Shown here: piece by piece, positions 18,390 to 27,887 of the stretch
Layout of the letters: every line of letters begins with the position of its first letter
Position numbering within the stretch: the first letter of the stretch is position 1
Origin: an uncultured Deferribacteres bacterium
GTDB taxonomy: Bacteria; Zhuqueibacterota; JdFR-76; DREG01
Direction: 5' to 3'
DNA: 64,000 nt
Assembly: GCA_913009825.1 (NCBI GenBank)
Contig: CAJVYQ010000004.1
Span: forward strand, 62,001 to 126,000
Translations under genes and position numbers: made by a program
Notes under the pieces: generated by a model
Seen by the model: the letters and a program-made list of their open reading frames with translations, nothing else
Told to the model about the DNA's origin: nothing
The model's database searches: none

Positions 18390-21236
18390 TTATTTTTCCT
18401 GACCCCGTTTTTTTAAATCAGCTATCTTCTTTGCCAAACCCGGAGCATTAGGATTGATTTTTAATGCGATTTCAAATTGTTGAATTGCATGATCCGGATC
18501 GCCGGTTTTGAGGAAAAGATTACCGAGTAAAATTCGTTCGTCAAAATATTTTGGCTTGATTGTCAATCCGTCTTTGAGGATTGAAATTGCTCCTTCCGTT
18601 GTTTTTCCACTTTTCGATAAAAGTTCTCCCAGTATAAAACATGCATTTGCATCGCGTGGATTAAGTTCATGTACTTTTTTGAATATTTTAATGGCATTTT
18701 TAAAATCTTGCATCTCGATATACAATTTACCCAAATTAATATGTGCATAGATATTTTCGGGGTCTCGATCCAAAATATTATAATATTCTTTGGCGGCGTT
18801 GTCGTAATCTTTCAATGAAGTGTACAATCGTCCCAGATAAATCCGAGAGTAGAGATTGCCCGGATCAAGCTTCATAACGGTTTTAAATTCCCGAACGGCT
18901 TTTTCTTTTTCATCGGTTTCCGCACAAAGTTGACCCAATTCCAAATGAGCGGAAACATTAGACGGATCAATTTTTAAAATGGCATCAAATTCCTGCTTTG
19001 CTTTTTCCTTATTTTTCATAATTGAATAGATGTTGCCAAGGTTGTGATGTGCATCGACATTTGTTGGTTCCAGACTGATTACTTCCTCAAATTCCTTTTT
19101 GGCTTTTTGATATTCTTTTTTGTTGATGTAGATATTTGCCAAATTAAAATGAACGCCAATTATTTTTTCCTTTTCCGATTCAAGAGGGAGCACTGCTTTA
19201 AATTTTACTTCTGCTTTGTCCAATTCTTTCTTGTTTAGATAAACACTGCCCAAATTGAAAAGTACGTCCATATTTTTTGGGTCCAGTTTGATCGCAGTTT
19301 CAAATTGTTCTTCCGCCTTGTCGTATTCTTTCATTCTTAAATAGAGGCTTCCCAGATCGTTGTGAACAATAGGGTTTTTCGGGTCCAGTTTTACTACGGC
19401 TTTAAATTCATTTTCTGCTTTTTGGTATTCTTTTTTATTTGCGTATAATGTCCCCAATGAATAGTGGGAGTACGTGCTCCTTGGATTGAGTTTTAATGAC
19501 TTCAAATATTTTTTTTCGGCATTGTCGAAAAGTCTAAATTGCTCAAAAATTCTTCCGCTTCTGAAATAATTATAGTCATCCAGAAATCTTTCATGGATAA
19601 TTCTCTTCTCATTTGGTTTGATATTCACAAATTCGGGAATATTGGCGCCGCGATCTTCATTCAACGGTGTGAAATTACGCAAGAGTACGGGGGGCGTATC
19701 ATTGCCATTTTCATCGATGTGAGTTAAAAAAAGCTGTGTATTCGGAGAAAAGACCTTGGAAGAAAATACCAGCCATTTGCTATTGGGCGACCAGCTATGC
19801 CAGGAATTCATTCTATTGGTGTTGCAATTCATTAACCTGGGTTTTCCTCCTTTTGCCGGTATAATGTAAAGCTTGCTATCCGGTTGAAGTAGCATAAAAC
19901 TGTGTGCCTGTGTGAAAACCATCCATTTACCGTCGGGAGAAAATTTAGGGAAGTAATTGCTCATACCGTTATTTGATGCGCCTTCGATTGGTTCGGCTTT
20001 TCCGCCTTTTCCATGATTAAATGGTACTCTGTACAGACTGTACATGAATTTTTTATTTGTCTCCTGCGGCTTTTCCAAAAATTCTTCGCCGCCTAACGCT
20101 TCTATCGATTCCTCTTTGTTAAGGATGATTCCCTTAAATTTATCTCCTTTCGCTTTCAATTTTACGGCACGATTTTTTGCAAAAACCACGTTTTTTCCAT
20201 CCGGTGTCCAAACGCCATCGGCCTGGACATAATCTTCGTCATCAGCACCGGCAAGAGCGTGTATCTCTCCGGTTTGATGATCATAATAGGCTAATATTCC
20301 CATCACGGGAAAGAAAATTTGTGAAAATAGAATATCCCTTCTCGGTAGAAAAACGGATCGGTCTTTAACGCCGCTTATCACATATCTGCCGTCCGGTGAA
20401 ACTCTCGGCAGCATGCCAAATGTAGGTATATCCGGAACAAAATTTGACCAACTGATCAATTTATCCCGTGAAAAAACGGTTTCTTTGTCGAATGAAGTCA
20501 ATATGTAGGCACCTTTATCGTTACCAACATCAACATCCATCCCCAATATTTTGCCATTGGCAGAAAAGGAATGGCAGTTACCGCAGACCGGCAAGTCGGT
20601 AAGCACTATTGGCGGTGGATCGTACGAGGAGATATTACCCAGACGCCATCTGATTTTGTCTACATTTTTAAGCGCTATGCTGAAAGGCAATGGAACATCG
20701 CGATAAAAAATTGGGGCGGCTACGGAGTCTTTAGAGGTTGAAAAATAGACTGTTCCTTTTGATATTTTCTTTTCTATTCCGGCAGTTGATTTTAAACCAT
20801 AAATAGTAATCGATGCTCTCTTTTCCAATGATCTTTGTTTCATCGTTTCCCATAAATTTCTTTCCGGCATCCATTCAGTCGTGTCAACTTCAACTTTTAT
20901 GGGAGGTTCATTATCATTGAACCTGGCGACAATTTGCCATTTGTTGATTTTCTGTTTTGTATCTCTCCAGATAAATTCGGGAGCAATGATGTCCGGGGGA
21001 AAAACAGAATTATTGAATGGATAAACAAAGGCTATTTCTCCTGATATAGGCCAAAATAGTTCCGACGCAATGAAAACAGAAACAACAACGGAAATAAGGA
21101 TGACGAAAATAGTGATAATTGATTTTGCCCGGGGTTTTGGGGTTGCCAATGTTCCTTCCAAATTTTTACTTTTATCTTTTTTCTGCTTTTTTCCTCCCTG
21201 TCGTTTGTCACGTCTATTCTTTCTTGCTTGTGACAT
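18390..21236 (-). CDS. Membrane-anchored PD40 (TolB-like) beta-propeller / TPR protein with a CxxCH motif
   Basis: N-terminal TM; VCGNCHSFSANG; SPDGRYVISG, SPDGKWMVFTQ, SPNSKWLVFSS; about 10 TPR units. Confidence 0.88.
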   Translation of the reverse strand: MSQARKNRRDKRQGGKKQKKDKSKNLEGTLATPKPRAKSIITIFVILISVVVSVFIASELFWPISGEIAFVYPFNNSVFPPDIIAPEFIWRDTKQKINKWQIVARFNDNEPPIKVEVDTTEWMPERNLWETMKQRSLEKRASITIYGLKSTAGIEKKISKGTVYFSTSKDSVAAPIFYRDVPLPFSIALKNVDKIRWRLGNISSYDPPPIVLTDLPVCGNCHSFSANGKILGMDVDVGNDKGAYILTSFDKETVFSRDKLISWSNFVPDIPTFGMLPRVSPDGRYVISGVKDRSVFLPRRDILFSQIFFPVMGILAYYDHQTGEIHALAGADDEDYVQADGVWTPDGKNVVFAKNRAVKLKAKGDKFKGIILNKEESIEALGGEEFLEKPQETNKKFMYSLYRVPFNHGKGGKAEPIEGASNNGMSNYFPKFSPDGKWMVFTQAHSFMLLQPDSKLYIIPAKGGKPRLMNCNTNRMNSWHSWSPNSKWLVFSSKVFSPNTQLFLTHIDENGNDTPPVLLRNFTPLNEDRGANIPEFVNIKPNEKRIIHERFLDDYNYFRSGRIFEQFRLFDNAEKKYLKSLKLNPRSTYSHYSLGTLYANKKEYQKAENEFKAVVKLDPKNPIVHNDLGSLYLRMKEYDKAEEQFETAIKLDPKNMDVLFNLGSVYLNKKELDKAEVKFKAVLPLESEKEKIIGVHFNLANIYINKKEYQKAKKEFEEVISLEPTNVDAHHNLGNIYSIMKNKEKAKQEFDAILKIDPSNVSAHLELGQLCAETDEKEKAVREFKTVMKLDPGNLYSRIYLGRLYTSLKDYDNAAKEYYNILDRDPENIYAHINLGKLYIEMQDFKNAIKIFKKVHELNPRDANACFILGELLSKSGKTTEGAISILKDGLTIKPKYFDERILLGNLFLKTGDPDHAIQQFEIALKINPNAPGLAKKIADLKKRGQEK

Positions 21237-21265
21237 GTTTCGTTCCTTTTTTTAATTAAAAATTC

Positions 21266-21516
21266 GTAACTGTTCAGGATACGATATTATTATATTGGAA
21301 GTTGTTCTACACCCCCGTACCCCCCTCAGGGACTATATAGTGTCTGTCCGAAAATACCCACGATATTATCATTCCGGCAATTTTTAAGCCGGAATCTACT
21401 TGAGGGCAGCAATGGATTCCCGCTAAAAGTATGCGGGAATGACAAATTCGGACAGACACTATATAGTCCCTGAGGGGGGTACGGGGGGTGTTTGCTCACA
21501 TTACCCGAATAGTTAC
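21266..21516. mobile_element. F2 MITE-like element with an F1 element nested at the centre of an internal palindrome
   Basis: GTAACTGTTCAGG...CCGAATAGTTAC, perfect 8-bp TSD AAAAATTC (21258-21265, 21517-21524). Confidence 0.9.
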
Positions 21517-22645
21517 AAAAATTCAAAGCAACTGCATCTACTTCAATTTCAAATAAAAGTTCATCCCGGCAAACATCATTATTGCCGACAAGAACAATCG
21601 ATTGGGTTAATCCGTATTTTTTGCAGTATTTTGTTAATGCCGGAGCATCTTGACGGCGCTTAAAATAGGCAATTGCCCGCATCACATTAGAATAATTCAT
21701 ACAACGTGATTTCAAAATTGCTTCCACCACACGGAATGTTAAATCGATTTGCGCTTCAACATTATTTACGTGAACGGTATTGCCTGCCGAATCTATGCTG
21801 GCAGTGCCCGAAATGATGAGGTGACGGTGATCCGGCATCAAAACTTCGACGGCTCTGCTGAAAGAACTTTTATAATAATAAGCGGAACACTGTAACGGAG
21901 ATGTAACTTCCTTAATCTTTACGTTTTGACTGTGGGGTTTTATGGCAATTGCCCCGGCAATCAAAGCTGAATGATTCGGATTGTCACCGCCGATTCCCGT
22001 ACTGGCAGGCAAAAACCGATCGAAAATATGTTTTTCTTTGTATATTTTACTTCTTATCGAATTAAATTCCTTGTACCATTCCGGAATGTTTTCGTTGAAA
22101 AACCACGTGCGAACAAGGTCGGTCATTTCCATTCCGGCAGACTGCAAGGCTGTTTCCATTTTTCCCAAAGTCTGTTCTGTTTGCACTTCTCGAGTCTCTG
22201 TAGTATTTGCTGAATGGAGATTACCCAAAAAACAACATTTGGCGTAATCATTGTCAAAAACAGATCCTACCGGTATGCTATTCAAACGAATCGTTTTCAC
22301 CGCAACTCCTGAAACAGCATAAATTTGCATACCTGCGATCTTATGATTGAAGCAGCTTTTTCCGTCGATATAATTAACAGGCCGGTTTATAGATGGGAAT
22401 GTGTTTATCAGGGCGTCTCTGCATTCCCGGAAAAATGCAATCGCTCCCAGGACGTCCATCTTTACAATTTTGGCTTTCTGTTCGGCTAAATAATTTGCCG
22501 GTCGTTCAAATAGTGATAGAATCGATTCATTTGAAACCTGTTTGACAGTCAAATAATATTCGGTTATTTTTTCCCCTTGAATAGTTGTGCCATGCATTCC
22601 GGTTTTGTCAAATTCAGCAATTTTTGTCTGCGTTCTCGTTTCCAT
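21326..22645 (-). CDS. RidA-fold / chorismatase (FkbO/Hyg5)-like enzyme; last 63 codons are mobile-element-derived
   Basis: LVRTWFFNENIPEWYKEFNSIR, LPASTGIGGDNPNHSALIAGAIAI, HRHLIISGTASID; downstream of ALNF the frame runs into F2/F1 sequence. Confidence 0.72.
   Translation of the reverse strand: METRTQTKIAEFDKTGMHGTTIQGEKITEYYLTVKQVSNESILSLFERPANYLAEQKAKIVKMDVLGAIAFFRECRDALINTFPSINRPVNYIDGKSCFNHKIAGMQIYAVSGVAVKTIRLNSIPVGSVFDNDYAKCCFLGNLHSANTTETREVQTEQTLGKMETALQSAGMEMTDLVRTWFFNENIPEWYKEFNSIRSKIYKEKHIFDRFLPASTGIGGDNPNHSALIAGAIAIKPHSQNVKIKEVTSPLQCSAYYYKSSFSRAVEVLMPDHRHLIISGTASIDSAGNTVHVNNVEAQIDLTFRVVEAILKSRCMNYSNVMRAIAYFKRRQDAPALTKYCKKYGLTQSIVLVGNNDVCRDELLFEIEVDAVALNFCNYSGNVSKHPPYPPQGLYSVCPNLSFPHTFSGNPLLPSSRFRLKNCRNDNIVGIFGQTLYSP
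21339..21460. mobile_element. F1 element nested in the F2 element (122 bp)
   Basis: AGTGTCTGTCCGAA...TTCGGACAGACACT with TSD ATAT (21335-21338, 21461-21464). Confidence 0.88.
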
Positions 22646-22673
22646 TAAAGTTGTCTTCCTTCCTTCACATTTG

Positions 22674-24548
22674 CTAATCTTTGGTTATCTCGAATTTAAC
22701 TTTTCTTGTTTTCTTCTGAAAGGATAATTTATCTTTTATCTTCACAAACAGTTCGTAATCCCCCTCTTTCAATTTGGAAATGTCGATGCTGTATTGCTCG
22801 CTCCTGCGCGGTTTGTCGGTTTCCAATTCGTAAGAAAGGCTGATACTGTTTTCTTTTTCCTTTTTATTTTTTTCGCTGCCGGAAGCGCCAATCTCAATAG
22901 AGTAGTATGCTTTCCCTTTTTTATCCTGTTGCAGATGGTAAATTTCGAAGTAGATCGTAATCGGATTGTTACGCCAGAATTGCCGAACCGGGTACACCGG
23001 GAATGAGTACTCGGAAGTTTTTTTCGCCTCGATTCCCAAAATCAGGTCGCTCAATTCAAGAGAATCCGGCGCTCTGCTCAACGGTGGGGAGATATGCAGG
23101 ATCTTTCTGCCGTTGGCCAGAATGGTATCTGCCTTGCTCCGGTAAGCTTCCGCAGCAAAAGTGCCGTGAAAAATATCCGGAGTATGTTCAAACTGGAAAA
23201 CGGAAGAATTGACCACACTACCAAAATAGAGTTTGGTTTTCCGGTAAATCTCCTTCATTTCCCGGTTTCTGATGATGAAAGTACTCAAAAGTTTGTATTC
23301 CGGCGCTTTGTATTCTTTCTTGTCCTGCCGGGTGTAATGCTTGCTTTCAAATTGCGGCGCTGTAGAAGCGACAACAGTCAGTTTCGGTTGACCGGCCCGG
23401 GAAAGTGACCGGATTTGAAATGCGGCAATGTCGATAGGGTTGATTTTTTCTTCATATTCGGATCGTTCCGGGTTGGCATATTTTCTGACCGGGTTGAACC
23501 GGTCGATATTTTTGTTAGCATAGAAAATTTGGCTGATCATATCGATATACGCTTTACGCAGAGACGGCGACTTTCTGCCGGCCAGTTCTCTGGATTCAAA
23601 TATCTGTTCATATCTGCTGTAGCGGTCGTAAAAATATTCACTGAATTCTTTCAATTCCGCATAATAGATGATGAGACAAACCGCGCGGAATTCTGCCGCA
23701 TCGATCCCGCCGCGCCGGGGAACCAAATATTCGACACATGGCTGCAAACCGTACTCGCCAGCTCCTTCCCGGTAGGAGAAGAGAAAAACAGCCGGTTCTT
23801 TAGTGCCAATCGTTTCGTATGACCAAACTTCATATTGTGGTGTCGGATCATCTAATAGTGACGTTCTGGTGTAACCCCATCTCATCAGTTCGATTTTGCT
23901 CATGGAAGAGGAACCCAGGTTGCCGCGCTGTTTTCTGTCCGGTTCGCCGTATTTGACGTAGATGGTACCCCGGTCATCGGTGCGGTACGGGCTGATCCGG
24001 TTTTTCAGATAATGCTCCCGGGCATAAGCGATGCGCTGCCAATGTTCAATCAATCTTTCATTGCTTTTTGTAGTGGGTCTGAAATCGTGTTCGAACCAAA
24101 AACTCCGGATCAAAAATGAAAGGTGCGGATCGAACTGTTTGATCTCTTCCCGCCATTCTTTTATATCAGTTGCATCTACCAAAGGCAGGACTCTTTTTGC
24201 TTCGTCGATAACCATGTTCAAATATTTCCGGGAAGGAATTTTGGAAAATGACCACAGATAAATTTCGCTTGCCGAATCGTAATATTCTTTTGCCTTCTTT
24301 TTTGTGGCAAGTTCAATGAAAGCAATTCCCAGGCGCGGATCGGTTTTCCCGTTTTTTTCATAAGCCAATTTGCCCTGCCACCAGGCGTTCAAGGCTTCCT
24401 CCCATTTTCCATCTTGCAGTAATGCAAGGCCATTTTTATAGTAATCCGTCTCAAAACAGAAAGAAGATGACGGCGGATAGGAAAAGAGCGCAGCAAGGAT
24501 AAAAACAGTCTCTAAAAATCGAACAAATTTTCTTTTTGATTTTATCAT
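22674..24548 (-). CDS. GWxTD domain-containing secreted protein
   Basis: Signal-like MIKSKRKFVRFLETVFILAALFSYPPSSSFC; RTDDRGTIYVKYGEPDRKQRG; ORF extends to 24635 but the internal Met gives a better signal peptide. Confidence 0.75.
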   Translation of the reverse strand: MIKSKRKFVRFLETVFILAALFSYPPSSSFCFETDYYKNGLALLQDGKWEEALNAWWQGKLAYEKNGKTDPRLGIAFIELATKKKAKEYYDSASEIYLWSFSKIPSRKYLNMVIDEAKRVLPLVDATDIKEWREEIKQFDPHLSFLIRSFWFEHDFRPTTKSNERLIEHWQRIAYAREHYLKNRISPYRTDDRGTIYVKYGEPDRKQRGNLGSSSMSKIELMRWGYTRTSLLDDPTPQYEVWSYETIGTKEPAVFLFSYREGAGEYGLQPCVEYLVPRRGGIDAAEFRAVCLIIYYAELKEFSEYFYDRYSRYEQIFESRELAGRKSPSLRKAYIDMISQIFYANKNIDRFNPVRKYANPERSEYEEKINPIDIAAFQIRSLSRAGQPKLTVVASTAPQFESKHYTRQDKKEYKAPEYKLLSTFIIRNREMKEIYRKTKLYFGSVVNSSVFQFEHTPDIFHGTFAAEAYRSKADTILANGRKILHISPPLSRAPDSLELSDLILGIEAKKTSEYSFPVYPVRQFWRNNPITIYFEIYHLQQDKKGKAYYSIEIGASGSEKNKKEKENSISLSYELETDKPRRSEQYSIDISKLKEGDYELFVKIKDKLSFQKKTRKVKFEITKD

Positions 24549-24809
24549 ATCGGACACGCTTCGTTTGTTGGAGATGTAGAATTCAATAAAATATATAGCG
24601 TACTGAAAAGAAGATGCCACAAAAAAAACCGGCACTTAAAAAATTGGGATACAAGGCTAAGGTTTGAAGGGATCAAAATTAATTGTTACCGTTAATCAAC
24701 AAAATCATGAATGATTTCGTTCTAATCGCTATTTATTTTTTCTGTGTCGTCTTTTCTGCCACCGGTTATTTCTCTTCCGTTGCCGGTAATTGGATGCCGG
24801 ATTCCTCTT

Positions 24810-26675
24810 TTAATTCCAAAACTTCCACCGGACACCAAATTGAAACTGCCAGCCGGGTATGGTATGTTGACTGCGATAGGCGAACGATTGATTGGTGAGA
24901 TTGTACCAGTAAAAGAAAACGTCGGCATCTCCGACTTCAAAAATTAGTTTTACATGGAGAAGCGGAAGCGCAGGGAGGGTTTCGATTGTGAATTGCGAAA
25001 AATCCTGTGTGAGACCGTAACTGTTCCGCCGGCTCATGTATTCCGTGTAAATCAGGAGGTTGGCCTTTAAATTGTTTTGGAAAAAGGAGTGGGTAGCGTG
25101 AACATTAAAAAACAGGTGCTGGTTAGGGATTTCAAGCAGATCCGGTGATTCCCGTTGTGAATAACCGGTAAATTGATAGCGCGTCGTCGCCGAAAGCCAG
25201 TTTGTAAACGTGAAATCAGCGCTCAAAAACAGAGAGGAGGAGAAATAATCCGGCGCCGTTTTAAACTGAATCTCCGGCTCCGTCAGGTTGATGGGGTATT
25301 CCAGATTGGCAACTTGTTGGAATAGGAAACCGGCGTACAGATCGAACCGTGAAGATGAGTGCCATTTCAATTTGATTTGCCCACCTTTCAATTCTGCCGT
25401 TTTATCTGCGTGTGCATGGGTGATGAAGGTTGAATCGGCAGTTTGAACCATGATCGGCCAGGGTTGATTTTCAAAAGGGAGAACTCTGCCGCGGCGCCAG
25501 CCCAGAGGCGGCACAACCTGGCGGTAGAAACCGGAAGCGGAGAGGTTGAGACTTCCCGAGATCCCCCTGTTCCAAATGATATTAGTTGTAAACGCCCGCT
25601 TATTCCTACTGTAAACAGAGGCTTTGAGCGAAGCGGCGAAACGGTTCGAACCTAAATTGATTTGGTGAGTGAGTAAAATTTTACCCGGAAATTCGCTGAT
25701 TCCGGCAAAACCATTTCGTGAAGCGGAAACAGCTTCAGCCTGTAAGCGGAACAGCGTGGTGGAACTTTTTGTAACACGGGTAGCCGCTGCGGAGAGATTT
25801 GCCCAGCTCATTTTCTCTAATGTATGCCACGGCAGTTTCCAGTCGGTGTATTCCCTCTCGTCCCGATGAATCTGCACCTGAAATAGCGCGCGCCATTTTT
25901 GCGAATAGTTGTAGCTTAATTCCAGGGCATGGTCCTGCCGAAGAGCTTTTCGCTGTAAGCGGGAAAATTGGATCTGATAATTCTTATTAATTGCTCCGGG
26001 GGTTCCCGTTTCCTGTTTGTTGGAGAGAACCCGGTAGGTCAATTTGGCGCGTTCAGAAAGGGGGATAGTCAGGTCTGCGTGCAATCTGAAAATATTTACT
26101 TTGCTGTTCGAATATATCCCGCCATATTTGAAAAAGTCAGCGCCGGTCTTAAATTTGATGCCGTGAGAAAACCCGCGGCGGAAAAGGATGTTCACATCGG
26201 TTAAACCGTTGTCTCCGGTGTGATAGAAAACCTGCGTGTACGGTCGTGGTGCCGTAACATTTTCATTGTTGATTTCCAGAGTTGTGAAGTCGATGACACG
26301 CAGTGTGTCGATGGGGACAACCGGCAAAAAATTCAGATCGAACACGCCGTAAACCGGATCCGTAAGCGATATTCCCTGCCAAATTACTTGTGTCATCCAG
26401 CCTGGAACGGCGCTGTTTTGCAACAACTGCGGCTGACCGAATTGCGGCATGCGTGCAACCCAAAAATGCGGCAGTTGGTTGCTCCATTTCCCTAAATCAT
26501 AATCACCGAGTTGACGCAGCGCCGTTTGCGAAAAAACAAAATCGGTGCAGGCCGGTTCCTTTTGTACTTTGGTCGAATCGCTTTGCCCCACCGGTTTTTC
26601 CTGTCCTGTGGCTACAAGGGAGGTGAAAAGAAAGCATAATAAAACGAAACGGAATTTTAATCTTTTACTTTTCAT
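24810..26675 (-). CDS. Putative outer-membrane beta-barrel protein (porin/TonB-receptor-like barrel)
   Basis: Signal peptide, alternating aromatic beta strands, C-term WQFQFGVRWKFWN. Confidence 0.65.
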   Translation of the reverse strand: MKSKRLKFRFVLLCFLFTSLVATGQEKPVGQSDSTKVQKEPACTDFVFSQTALRQLGDYDLGKWSNQLPHFWVARMPQFGQPQLLQNSAVPGWMTQVIWQGISLTDPVYGVFDLNFLPVVPIDTLRVIDFTTLEINNENVTAPRPYTQVFYHTGDNGLTDVNILFRRGFSHGIKFKTGADFFKYGGIYSNSKVNIFRLHADLTIPLSERAKLTYRVLSNKQETGTPGAINKNYQIQFSRLQRKALRQDHALELSYNYSQKWRALFQVQIHRDEREYTDWKLPWHTLEKMSWANLSAAATRVTKSSTTLFRLQAEAVSASRNGFAGISEFPGKILLTHQINLGSNRFAASLKASVYSRNKRAFTTNIIWNRGISGSLNLSASGFYRQVVPPLGWRRGRVLPFENQPWPIMVQTADSTFITHAHADKTAELKGGQIKLKWHSSSRFDLYAGFLFQQVANLEYPINLTEPEIQFKTAPDYFSSSLFLSADFTFTNWLSATTRYQFTGYSQRESPDLLEIPNQHLFFNVHATHSFFQNNLKANLLIYTEYMSRRNSYGLTQDFSQFTIETLPALPLLHVKLIFEVGDADVFFYWYNLTNQSFAYRSQHTIPGWQFQFGVRWKFWN

Positions 26676-27286
26676 GCAGTATTTTCCGGATAAAATATTC
26701 TGTTGCTGATCTTTGGCATGATAACAGGCAGCAGAACTGCGAAGATTAACATATTGGTTGTGATGTGAAAAAGATAGTAATACATGCCAAAAATCAGGCT
26801 GGTCAGCAATTTGGGCAGTGTCAGTCCGGCAAAAATTAAAAAGCCGATGCTGGTGAGCAGGTCAAAAATAAGTGTGAGAACCAATCCCATCGCGCCCAGA
26901 GAAAGCTTCTGTTTGATGTGAAATTTTTCCTCATCCCCGTGGAAAGTAAATTTCCCTTTTGCAATGAGGCTGCCGGCGAAAGCCACCAAAGCCATGCCGG
27001 CAATCTGCGCCGCCATAAGCGGAGGGGAGGCGATACCCAGCGGATTCAACAGAGAGAAGGTGAATTCTCCAAGAACGGCGGCGGTGATCCCGTTGCGCCG
27101 CCCCAAAAAATAGCCCGCCAGAAAAAAGGTAGCGGTCACCAGTTCCAGATTGGGCACCGACAAAAAAAGTAAACCAAGCGCCACCGCCAATGCGGCAAAA
27201 ATAGCAATGAAAACAATATTTCGCAAAATCGGTTGTACTCCTTCTTCAAGGTGATTCAATATATTTTTATCCCGTTTAAAAATCAA
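26672..27286 (-). CDS. Integral membrane protein, possible ECF-transporter S component
   Basis: About 5 hydrophobic helices; FLAGYFLGRRNGITAAVLGEFTFSLLNPLG. Confidence 0.6.
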   Translation of the reverse strand: MIFKRDKNILNHLEEGVQPILRNIVFIAIFAALAVALGLLFLSVPNLELVTATFFLAGYFLGRRNGITAAVLGEFTFSLLNPLGIASPPLMAAQIAGMALVAFAGSLIAKGKFTFHGDEEKFHIKQKLSLGAMGLVLTLIFDLLTSIGFLIFAGLTLPKLLTSLIFGMYYYLFHITTNMLIFAVLLPVIMPKISNRIFYPENTA

Positions 27287-27691
27287 GACGAAATAATTTT
27301 GATACGAAAGGTTGTGAAGAAAAGAAAGAAGACGGTAGTTATTCCGGTGTCATTCATGGTTATTTGATTGTCATTTAATTGCCAATCCGTTATCTGGCAG
27401 TTTGAAATAATGCCGTTTCCTTTTTTTCGTGATGCAATTACAGTGAAAGCGCTAAAACCGTAGCGCCGGAACTAAGTTTTTTATATGAAACCAATTTGGC
27501 TATTCTTCATAATTTACCTATTTACAAATGATTGCGGTTTTTCATTGCGGTTATTCATTTTAGTACGTAAATTGCGTTTGATTGATAATTGTGATCATTT
27601 GAACCCGTTCACACACGAGCAGTATTTCGCGGGGAGATGAAAAATTTATAATTTAGGAAATTAGTACTTCTTACTTTACTGGCAATTATAT

Positions 27692-27823
27692 AGTGTCTGA
27701 ACGAAAAGTGGAAAACATGCATCTTGCTTGTTCAATAAACTGTTTAGTTTTCTATTTTTCAATAAGATTATAATTCAAACAAGATGTTTGATATACAATT
27801 TAGATACTTTTCGTTCAGCCTCT
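27692..27823. mobile_element. F1 MITE-like element, copy B (132 bp), upstream of susC-like gene
   Basis: Near-identical to 8648-8779; TSD ATAT (27688-27691, 27824-27827). Confidence 0.92.
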
Positions 27824-27859
27824 ATATGGCAAAAAATTAAAATTCTGTAAAAAAAACTA

Positions 27860-27887
27860 TTGACTTTTATCATATTCCTATTAAATT
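27860..27887 (+). promoter_or_regulatory. Candidate sigma70 promoter for the susCD-like operon
   Basis: TTGACT - 16 nt - TAAATT. Confidence 0.45.
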
